Notes under the pieces: generated by a model | The model's input: the letters and a program-made list of their open reading frames with translations, nothing else | Database searches by the model: none | What the model was told of the DNA's origin: nothing | Source: Cloacimonetes bacterium UBA5284 | Lineage (GTDB): Bacteria > Cloacimonadota > Cloacimonadia > Cloacimonadales > Cloacimonadaceae | Length of the DNA: 25,141 bases | Reading direction: 5' to 3' | Assembly (NCBI GenBank): GCA_002410505.1 | Contig: DHSO01000010.1 | Location: forward strand, 408-25,548 | Shown here: positions 17,275 through 24,523 of the stretch, piece by piece | Layout: every line of letters starts with the position of its first letter | How positions within the stretch are numbered: the stretch's first letter is position 1 | Program-made: the position numbers and the translations under genes

Positions 17275-17857
17275 AACGAAGTATCTTTCTTCCGAAGATA
17301 AACAGGAGTTACTTGAGGTGATGGATGCTCACTTTAAGACATATCTGAGAGCAAGGTCTCTCACGCCCTACATAGACAAAGCGATAATTGATGACCTTGC
17401 ATCCTGCAAAGCAAGAACCTGCTTCGGGGTGCCCACAGCACCATTATACCAAGGCTTGGGCTATGCCTGCTATATTGTCTTTGAGTTAAGTCAGTTTGAC
17501 ACAGACGAGAAGTATAAACAGTATCAAGACATCGGGCACTGGATAAACCAGAGTTTCTTCATTGAACTTAAGTGCATTCCGGATACGTTCATAACCAACT
17601 GGAATCAATGTCCATTGAAAGATGAAAAGCATTTTGAACTTCTACGGAAGTGCCGTCACCTCTTTGCACATAACTCTTACAAACTTGACTATAAGCCGAG
17701 AGAAGGTCATGAAGAGAACTTTCAACAAGCCTCGGGATTGTATAATGAGTTATTCGGTCACATAGTGAAAACAAACAAAGAGCTTAACCTATCAATCAAT
17801 GAATTTGTGATCCCATTTTACTTGAAGCTGGTCGAATTGATCAATGAATGCTTTTAA
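17258..17857 (+). CDS. Hypothetical protein, candidate HEPN-domain RNase
   Basis: A 199-aa, predicted mostly helical protein. Residues 130-139 read RKCRHLFAHN, containing Arg133-x4-His138, which matches the R-[N/D/H]-x3-H form of the HEPN catalytic motif found in RNases of abortive-infection and toxin systems. A second conserved charged helix is not obvious. The ATG at 17258 lies inside the end of the preceding gene (17-base overlap); an open frame reaches further upstream, but there it is antisense-quality sequence inside that gene. The ribosome-binding site is weak (GGA), which fits translational coupling. It lies 12 bases before the Fic gene. HEPN is a motif-based suggestion; alternatives are an unrelated helical protein. 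Confidence 0.6.
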   Translation: MNASNKTKYLSSEDKQELLEVMDAHFKTYLRARSLTPYIDKAIIDDLASCKARTCFGVPTAPLYQGLGYACYIVFELSQFDTDEKYKQYQDIGHWINQSFFIELKCIPDTFITNWNQCPLKDEKHFELLRKCRHLFAHNSYKLDYKPREGHEENFQQASGLYNELFGHIVKTNKELNLSINEFVIPFYLKLVELINECF

Positions 17858-17869
17858 TAGGAGGCAAGA

Positions 17870-18964
17870 ATGAAGCCCTACGTACCAGATAAACTACCGC
17901 TTGAACAGATCAATTGGGCGCAACATGTACCTGCGATCGGAAAGGCACACGATGCCATCGGCCGATATGATGGAATGCTGCAGAGTATCGTAAATCCAAA
18001 TCTCTTACTATCTCCTCTAACAACCCAAGAGGCAGTGTTATCATCAAAAATTGAAGAATCACAGGCAACTCTTGAAGAAGTGTTGGAATATGATGCCGAC
18101 CCGTCTGAGAGACTGGAAGAGCGAAAATATGCAGATATTATGGAAGTCGTTAACTACAGAAAGGCTATTCATTATGCCACCCAGAGACTCAGTACTCATC
18201 CCATATCGCTCAATTTCCTAAAGCAAACACATGCAATTCTCTTAGACAGTGTGAGAGGCCGTAATAAAAATCCAGGTGAGTTCCGGAGAGTTCAGAATTA
18301 CATCGGTGCTTATGGAACTAGCATAGAGCAAGCGACATTTGTTCCACCCAGCCCTGAATTGGTTATGCCTTCGCTTGATAATTGGGAAAAGTATATTCAC
18401 TTCGATGAAATTGATGTGCTTGTACAGCTCGCAATTGTAAAAGCACAATTCGAAATCATTCATCCATTTTTAGATGGGAATGGGAGAATCGGTAGGCTTT
18501 TGATTCCATTGTTTCTTTATGCAAAGAAAACCCTGTCAAGTCCAATGTTTTATCTAAGCTCTTATCTTGAAAGCAATCGAGAAATCTATTACCAAAAACT
18601 GCGTGCTGTATCAGAAAGAAAAGACTGGGATGGGTGGATCTCCTTCTTTTTACGGGCAATTATTGAGCAAGCTGGGGTGAATATTACAAAAACAAGGAAC
18701 ATACAAGCTTTATACGAGAAAGCTAAAATGCAGATTCCAGAGATCACAAATTCCCAATTTGCCATCAATGCTACTGATGCTCTGTTTGCAGCTCCAATCC
18801 TAACGACCGCGAGTTTTATTAAGAACTCAGGAATTCAAAAAGCCAGTGCAGTAAGAATAATTAGCAAATTGAGACAGCATGGAATACTAATGGAGATCAG
18901 AAAACCTAAAGGCAGACGATCTGCGAGGTATTTATTCAAAGAATTGTTTGAAATAGTAGGATAA
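17870..18964 (+). CDS. Fic family protein (putative AMP-transferase) with C-terminal winged helix
   Basis: A 364-aa Fic protein. The N-terminal inhibitory helix motif is SSKIEES (58-64), matching S-x3-E with Glu62, the residue that blocks ATP gamma-phosphate in class II Fic proteins; the following residue is Glu instead of the usual Gly/Asn. The catalytic Fic motif HPFLDGNGRIGR lies at 198-209, intact. The C-terminus (about 300-364) looks like a winged helix-turn-helix (TASFIKNSGIQKASAVRII). It probably transfers AMP to hydroxyl groups of target proteins, with self-inhibition. AGGAGG precedes the ATG. It is the last gene of the AT-rich operon, so it may be an effector or a regulator. A broken second Fic gene follows at 19266. 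Confidence 0.92.
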   Translation: MKPYVPDKLPLEQINWAQHVPAIGKAHDAIGRYDGMLQSIVNPNLLLSPLTTQEAVLSSKIEESQATLEEVLEYDADPSERLEERKYADIMEVVNYRKAIHYATQRLSTHPISLNFLKQTHAILLDSVRGRNKNPGEFRRVQNYIGAYGTSIEQATFVPPSPELVMPSLDNWEKYIHFDEIDVLVQLAIVKAQFEIIHPFLDGNGRIGRLLIPLFLYAKKTLSSPMFYLSSYLESNREIYYQKLRAVSERKDWDGWISFFLRAIIEQAGVNITKTRNIQALYEKAKMQIPEITNSQFAINATDALFAAPILTTASFIKNSGIQKASAVRIISKLRQHGILMEIRKPKGRRSARYLFKELFEIVG

Positions 18965-19265
18965 GTTTGTGACTCACGAAATCAAGCCAAATCCATTTGT
19001 GTTGCGCCAAACAGCGATGCGTGCAACACAAAAGAGGATTTGAATATTTGGTGCAACACAAAATCATGGATATCTGCGAGTATATTTTATAATGCACGAC
19101 ATGCATTCATCATTGCAGGAGGATTCAGCTCTAGCATTGATGATTCTAACCAGTTGTGATATTTACGACACCACAATTAGCGTATGAAATTGCATAAGTC
19201 GCAGTTCTCAATATCTCAAAATGAAAAAAAGCAAGAACATTGATTGGTCGCCCAGGAGGAATATG
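18965..19265. other. Intergenic spacer with repeats between the two fic genes
   Basis: Three hundred bases with no convincing gene. It holds one inverted and two direct copies of GCAACACAAA (see repeat entry). It probably contains the end of the defence-like transcript and the promoter of the former second fic gene, but no clear -35/-10 pair was found by eye. Confidence 0.5.
18988..19062 (+). repeat. GCAACACAAA repeat group: hairpin plus direct copy
   Basis: CAAATCC (18988-18994) with TTTGTGTTGC (18996-19005) pairs with GCAACACAAA (19023-19032) and GGATTTG (19036-19042), about 17 bp of stem with a small bulge. A further direct GCAACACAAA copy lies at 19053-19062, exactly 30 bases after the previous one. 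It could be an operator for a DNA-binding regulator, a terminator-like hairpin without T run, or a dispersed repeat. Confidence 0.55.
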
Positions 19266-20309
19266 ATGAAATTCGAAGATTTCAAATCAGGTATTTACCG
19301 AAGCCAGTATCAATACAAGAGTTTCTTGCCAGCCGGAGTTAATCAGGAATGGACTTGGAATGATCCCAGGATAAATGTACTGCTGGAAAAAGCTACACAG
19401 GCATTGGGGGAGCTAAAAGCTTTCTCCAGGATCGTGCCCAATGTAGATTTGTTTATCAGTATGCACATCCTTAAAGAAGCCAATACTTCCAGTAGAATAG
19501 AGGAGACCAAGACCGAAATAGATGATGTTGTGAAGGAAGCTGATGCCATCGTTCCAGAAAAGCGGGATGATTGGCAGGAAGTTCAAAATTACGTTCAGGC
19601 CATGAATGAGGCAATTCAGCACCTGGACACTTTGCCTCTTTCTTTAAGGTTAATCAGGCGCACCCATGAGATCCTGATGAATAACGTAGGTAGGAAGCAT
19701 AGGGCTCCGGCGGAGTTTAGAACCAATCAAAATTGGATAGGTGGCTCTTCTTTGGCCGATGCATCCTACATTCCTCCTCATATCAATGATATGCATGACT
19801 TGCTGGATGATTTTGAACAGTTTCTTCGCAACGATAAGATTATGGTTCCGCATCTGATCCGCTGTGCAATTGCCCACTATCAGTTTGAAACGATACACCC
19901 GTTTTTTGATGGAAATGGTCGCATAGGAAGGTACTCATAACCTTATATAAGGATAGGGATTAAGACCATTTTCGTGACGTCACGAAATTGGTTTTGGTTA
20001 GTAATAATCTTCTGCTGAAACCTACTCTCTATCTCTCAGAATTCTTTGAAAAGCATAGAGGTCAGTACTATGATGCTCTCACCCGAGTAAGAGAGTCCAA
20101 TGACTTAGGACACTGGGTTCGATTTTTTTTTGCTAGCAGTGGTGGATACTGCAGAAAAAGGTAGGGTAACTTTCGATAACATTCTAAAATTGCATAGAAG
20201 TACAGAAAACAAGTTGGTTAAACTCGGTAGAAGAGCTGAAAATGCCGGGAAAGAATTCAGGTTGACAAAAGAGCAATATCAAAGAATATGCACCAGACAT
20301 ATTATATAA
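19266..20309 (+). pseudogene. Degraded fic gene (frameshifts, stop and insertion)
   Basis: The N-terminal part encodes about 224 aa of a second Fic protein, with SSRIEET inhibitory helix and HPFFDGNGRIGR (from residue 211), then a stop at 19938-19940. Compared with what the family usually has next (LLITLYLV...), one C seems lost near 19931, and about 45 bases (19949-19993) interrupt the frame. The remainder resumes in another frame as NNLLLKPTLYLSEFFEK, and then a nine-T run near 20123 shifts frame again before VVDTAEKGRVTF. The C-terminal winged helix is missing. The start has AGGAGGA upstream at 19254. The gene appears dead as sequenced; the single-base changes could include assembly errors, but the insertion is less likely to be one. 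Confidence 0.85.
19949..19993 (+). repeat. Palindrome-bearing 45-base insertion in the fic pseudogene
   Basis: Removing this stretch joins TTATAT to TTGGTTAGT and restores the expected Fic reading (LYLVSNN). It contains the perfect 18-base palindrome TTTCGTGACGTCACGAAA (about 19969-19987), extendable to 28 bases with one mismatch, and ends in TTGGTT, which is repeated directly after it (19988-19993 and 19994-19999). It is too short for a transposase; it may be a small palindromic element or excision scar. Boundaries are inferred from the family reading frame, not from a known element. Confidence 0.5.
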
Positions 20310-20321
20310 TGGGAAGTATAT

Positions 20322-21521
20322 TTGAACAACGAGACTAAGCCACTGAATGAACTCGATCTGATTGAGGTCATCCGCGTGATCCTCAAAAACAGGCGCTTGA
20401 TCATCACTATCGTGACCATCTCCGCGATAGCTGCGGTAGTTTACAGCCTGTTGACCCCGCAGATCTGGCAATCTGAGGCATCTTTTTACGCTCTCAGCGA
20501 CAAGGGGACAGAGCTTGCGGTTACCGGCACTTCGATGGACAAGCTGGCGCGCGATCTGCTGGAACAGAATATGCAGAACGAAACTATGACCGTGATCGAC
20601 ATCATGAATTCTCGCAGACTATCAGAAGAAGTGATCCGCCGTTTTGCTCTAATCGACTATTTCAAGCTGAAAGATCCCGATCCTCTGGCGAATATGGATG
20701 ACGCGCTGAAAAAGCTTAATAAACTGGTACACATAGATTTCAACGAAGATAACTATCTCATCCATATGAAGGTTGAGAGCAAATACAAAGACTTATCGCG
20801 GGATATTGCCGACTTCTATCTGAAACGTCTGGAAGAGTATCTAGGCCAGAACCGCATGGTGAAAGGCAAGCGCAACCGCATATTCCTGGAAGGCAGAGTA
20901 AACGAGATTTTCAATTCCATAGATTCCTTGCAGATCGCCATCCGCGACTTCAAAACAAGCCACAATGCCGTTGATCTGAAAGAGCAGAGCTCCCAATTGA
21001 TCGCTCAATATTCCGACTTGATGGCATCCAAAATGAAGCTGGAAATAGCTTTGGAGCTCGCCCGCTCAAATTATCCCCCCAGTTCCACAATAGTGCAAGA
21101 CATCGAAGCGCAACTCCTCACGACCGGAAATCAGATCCGGTCTCTGGAGAGGGCGGATAAAGATGCTCCAAACCGATTTCAGCTCGATCTCTCTCGCCTG
21201 CCGTCGCTATCAGCGGATTTGGCACGCATGCAGATGAATCTGGACATCTTGAGCGTGGTTCACGACTATGTGCGTCCCGAATACGAAAAAGCACTATTGG
21301 AAGAGCAAAAGAACATGCCGCAGCTCGAGCTGCTGGATACCCCTCGTGAAGCAGGGCGCAGAATTCGGCCTCGCAGAGCGTTGATCTGCATTATAACCGT
21401 CATTATGGCAGGTATATTCTCGATCCTGCTCGCCATCATAAAAGAGACTTTGCTCTCTCAACCGGAACGTCTGCGCGATTTGAAAGACCAGCTGTATGAA
21501 AAGCAAGACAGCGAGCATTAG
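20322..21521 (+). CDS. Polysaccharide chain-length determinant / co-polymerase (Wzz family)
   Basis: A 399-aa inner-membrane protein. The N-terminal segment DLIEVIRVILKNRRLI leads into transmembrane helix 1 (about 26-46), followed by a long periplasmic, helix-rich domain (about 50-345) with coiled-coil-like LEGRVNEIFNSIDSLQ. A proline-rich PREAGRRIRPRR precedes helix 2 (about 350-372). This is the architecture of Wzz/GumC-type co-polymerases that set O-antigen or exopolysaccharide length; there is no C-terminal kinase. The start is a TTG at 20322 with GGGAAG about five bases upstream; an ATG at 20309 is out of frame. It begins just after the fic pseudogene and overlaps the next gene by 26 bases. 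Confidence 0.82.
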   Translation: MNNETKPLNELDLIEVIRVILKNRRLIITIVTISAIAAVVYSLLTPQIWQSEASFYALSDKGTELAVTGTSMDKLARDLLEQNMQNETMTVIDIMNSRRLSEEVIRRFALIDYFKLKDPDPLANMDDALKKLNKLVHIDFNEDNYLIHMKVESKYKDLSRDIADFYLKRLEEYLGQNRMVKGKRNRIFLEGRVNEIFNSIDSLQIAIRDFKTSHNAVDLKEQSSQLIAQYSDLMASKMKLEIALELARSNYPPSSTIVQDIEAQLLTTGNQIRSLERADKDAPNRFQLDLSRLPSLSADLARMQMNLDILSVVHDYVRPEYEKALLEEQKNMPQLELLDTPREAGRRIRPRRALICIITVIMAGIFSILLAIIKETLLSQPERLRDLKDQLYEKQDSEH

Positions 21522-22803
21522 CCTCACCGCGCTGGCGGCTCCCGCCATAGTTTTGCTATCTTTGAGCCTGGGGATATTTCTCCAGATGCAGAGCCTGAGC
21601 TTTGTGCTCAAAGGCTTGGGGTTCATGGGCTTTTGGATAACGTTTCTGCTGCTGAGAGGCATCACGCTCCCCCGTATGCTGATGATGGTGAGCACGATAT
21701 ATTTATTGCCTATGGAGATTGCCTTCTATTTTTCTCTGGGGATGCTGATCCTGGTTCTGGTTGCGGATTTTCGGCATATCCACCAATGGAAGCTTCAGAT
21801 ACCGTATCCCGCCAGCTTCTTTATTCTCTTCGTCTTTGGCATCATCGCCCTCAGCAATACCTATGTGGAGGGGGCTGTATTGTATTTTATTTCCAGCATC
21901 ATCGTCCCCCTGCTCTGCTTTGTGGTGATAGGTAATAGCCGGGAAGACAAGCCTGCACTGGATCTATGGATGCGCTTGATCAGCATCGCAGCAATCTTGG
22001 TGGCAGTATTTGGGATTCTCATAGCTCTGGCAAATCCCACCGAACGCATCGGCTCAACCTGGTCAAACGCTATGACCATCAATGGCTTCTACATCCTGTC
22101 ATTCTATTTCTGTCTGGCATTGGCATTCAAAGCAAAGCTGAACCAAAACCGGTTGCTGTGGCTGCTGGGAGCCTTGATAGTATTTTTGGGAATGCTGTTT
22201 ACCTACACGCGTATGGCGATGCTGGCGATTGTCTTCGGTTTGGCATTATTGGTGTTCAAATATCGCAAAATCCGAGTGTGGGGTTTCATCGCGATTGCCC
22301 TGATCCCGCTGGTGATTCCCAGCTCGATGATGCATCGGGGAGAGATGGTATCGATGATGGACATATCGATCCTGATCCGCTTGATAGCCTGGTATAAAGC
22401 CATATTTCTGATAGCAGAGAATCCGATTTTCGGCATCGGATTCAGCACTTGGAAAGACATCTATCACAGTATGGTGCCTGTGCCTAACCTATATGCCCAA
22501 CACGCCCACAACGTATACATCAATCTCCTGCTGGAGATTGGAGTTATCGGCACTCTGGCCTATATGGTCGTTATCTTCAAAAGCATGCTGATGTATCACT
22601 TGAAGGCTGTGAAACCCCAAAACGACATGGTGGCCTTCTGTGTGTGGACAGGGATGCTCTCTCTGCTGTTTGCCTGTCTCACCGATATTTTCATTCAACA
22701 ATATCAGGTGAGTTTGCTCTTTTGGATCACTTTGGCTTTGATGGTAAAAGAAAGCAGCTCAAGCAATTGCCGGGAATCCTCAGTGAAAGAGAACATCCTG
22801 TAA
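21496..22803 (+). CDS. O-antigen polymerase/ligase family membrane protein (Wzy/WaaL-like)
   Basis: A 435-aa polytopic membrane protein with about ten or more hydrophobic helices. The family signature region is visible late in the protein: ENPIFGIGFSTWKDIY, then AHNVYINLLLEIGVIGT, typical of the Wzy_C domain with the periplasmic loop and conserved Asn/His. It polymerises repeat units on undecaprenyl phosphate or ligates polysaccharide to a lipid acceptor; the two cannot be told apart by eye. The ATG overlaps the end of the Wzz-like gene by 26 bases, supporting coupled function in chain assembly and length control. Its 3' end overlaps the convergent gene by 24 bases. Confidence 0.82.
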   Translation: MKSKTASISLTALAAPAIVLLSLSLGIFLQMQSLSFVLKGLGFMGFWITFLLLRGITLPRMLMMVSTIYLLPMEIAFYFSLGMLILVLVADFRHIHQWKLQIPYPASFFILFVFGIIALSNTYVEGAVLYFISSIIVPLLCFVVIGNSREDKPALDLWMRLISIAAILVAVFGILIALANPTERIGSTWSNAMTINGFYILSFYFCLALAFKAKLNQNRLLWLLGALIVFLGMLFTYTRMAMLAIVFGLALLVFKYRKIRVWGFIAIALIPLVIPSSMMHRGEMVSMMDISILIRLIAWYKAIFLIAENPIFGIGFSTWKDIYHSMVPVPNLYAQHAHNVYINLLLEIGVIGTLAYMVVIFKSMLMYHLKAVKPQNDMVAFCVWTGMLSLLFACLTDIFIQQYQVSLLFWITLALMVKESSSSNCRESSVKENIL

Positions 22804-24522
22804 GAATATTCTGCTTATACTCTGCTTGTCCTTTATCACTTGTATACTCAGGAGGTCTTCCTTGCCATCTTCAATTGGCATCGGCAACACGTAAACCACC
22901 ACATCTCCCATCCGGTGAGCCACTTGAGGCCGGGGATCAATTACTGCCGGCAACAGGTAGTATATAAATTGCTGTGGAACACTGTGCACTACCTCCTCCA
23001 GCCAATCCGGCAGATCAGCGGATTTCAAGGTCACTCTCAGTCCCTCAAGCTCCATATCCTCACTTTTCAGCAATACATAAAGGCTTCGGCAATAGGGATT
23101 ATGATCCACATAACGCAGGCCATGTATTTGCACGGGGACTTCCCGGCCGGGAGGATACAGCAGTTTATAATCCGGTTCTTTCCAGTTTTCCAGCAGCTCG
23201 GGAGCGTATTCGTCCATTACGCCGATATAGTTTTTACCATAATATGTGGCAACCGGTTTCGCCCAGTTCTCCCCCGTGAGGGATTCGTGATAGCCGCGAG
23301 GGCTTACCAGACATGAATCTGAGGGACAATCATCCACTTGGTTCAGGAATAGTTCATACTCCTTTTCGGAGCTTTGAGACCATTTGAAATCCGCGTACAA
23401 TCTGAGGCCAAAAGCAGGGAGCAGGACGAGGATGAGCAGGATGAGCACAGCCGGTTTTTGTCCCCATTTTGCCATAAAGAGTTGCAAACAAAAGAGCATC
23501 AGAAAGCCGCCAAAAAGAAGAGTCATACGATTGGCATATATCGGGGCAAAGAGTATGGCAAAGATGCTGCCGGAAAAGAGCAGGAACACAAAAAGATAGC
23601 TTTGCCAATTTTGCCGTAATCGGCGTTTACTCAAGCCAAAGATGCCCCATATTCCCAGCAATACCAACGGAATTGAGATCAAATTCGCGCGGGCAATGGG
23701 CCTTAGATTTACCAAACTGAATCCGATGGTGCCGCTCCCCACTCTTTCGGCTTCATATGCTGCCCTGCCGCTATTGCCGGGCGCGAAATACAAGAACATG
23801 AAGCCCAAAAGCAAGCCCATCATTCCGGTATAGTACCACAGCGGCAGACCACGCCGGGAGATCACAAGCCTGATCAACAAATATACACCCATGGCCAAAA
23901 GTAGCGCGGGAATCACCGGTTCGTTCGTATCACCGGCAACCAAACCGGCAATAAACATCAGAATTGCCACCGGTATGCCACTCCCCGCACGCTGTTCCTG
24001 TATCAGCCTGCGCACAGGGATCAGAAACACAAATACTATCAATTGAGTCCACAGGTAATTGCAACTGAAGGCAGGATAGTAAAAATTCCTTCTGCTGACG
24101 GCTACAATGAGGTAGAAGACCATGGCGGAAACCAGAGTGAGCACAATCCGCAGATCGTGCCTGCGTCCGGCTATCCAGGTGCCGTACAAATAGCTGAGGG
24201 CAAGAAAAGCCAGAGTATTGAACAGATCAAAAATCCAGGCAGGCAATAGCAGAAAGAACTGCAAGATGGCATGGGGGACAATCCTGCCGGTGAGAGTGAG
24301 ATACAAATCCTTCAACGAAGCGATGTAATCCGGAATACTCTGTATTCTTTCATATTGCAATGCGGCATGATTTTCACCCGCAAAGCCGGGATTGAAACGG
24401 AAGCTGTAGAGATAGTCGTCCGCACAAAGATAGGTGTTGCCATTGATCTGCCACACTCCGAAAGCCGCTGCCAGCAGGAGGACGAGACAGATGAGATTGA
24501 CTATCTTTTGGGAAAAAGACAT
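22780..24522 (-). CDS. Polytopic membrane protein, DUF6056-like (possible GT-C fold)
   Basis: A 580-aa membrane protein with about ten or more hydrophobic segments, followed by a soluble C-terminal region of about 180 residues. After the first helix comes NTYLCADDYLYSF, an acidic pair in the first outer loop as in DUF6056 proteins and GT-C glycosyltransferases, and then GRIVPHAILQF. It probably acts on lipid-linked sugars in the envelope polysaccharide locus. It starts two bases after the glycosyltransferase stop (TAAGATG), so the two are co-translated. Its stop lies inside the 3' end of the convergent O-antigen polymerase-like gene. The family assignment is from memory of motif pattern only. 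Confidence 0.65.
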   Translation of the reverse strand: MSFSQKIVNLICLVLLLAAAFGVWQINGNTYLCADDYLYSFRFNPGFAGENHAALQYERIQSIPDYIASLKDLYLTLTGRIVPHAILQFFLLLPAWIFDLFNTLAFLALSYLYGTWIAGRRHDLRIVLTLVSAMVFYLIVAVSRRNFYYPAFSCNYLWTQLIVFVFLIPVRRLIQEQRAGSGIPVAILMFIAGLVAGDTNEPVIPALLLAMGVYLLIRLVISRRGLPLWYYTGMMGLLLGFMFLYFAPGNSGRAAYEAERVGSGTIGFSLVNLRPIARANLISIPLVLLGIWGIFGLSKRRLRQNWQSYLFVFLLFSGSIFAILFAPIYANRMTLLFGGFLMLFCLQLFMAKWGQKPAVLILLILVLLPAFGLRLYADFKWSQSSEKEYELFLNQVDDCPSDSCLVSPRGYHESLTGENWAKPVATYYGKNYIGVMDEYAPELLENWKEPDYKLLYPPGREVPVQIHGLRYVDHNPYCRSLYVLLKSEDMELEGLRVTLKSADLPDWLEEVVHSVPQQFIYYLLPAVIDPRPQVAHRMGDVVVYVLPMPIEDGKEDLLSIQVIKDKQSISRIFLQDVLFH

Positions 24523-24523
24523 C

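Noticed and set aside
19023..19062. GCAACACAAA copies 30 bases apart as a CRISPR array
   Set aside because: Only two direct copies of about 12 bases, no further units and no cas genes.
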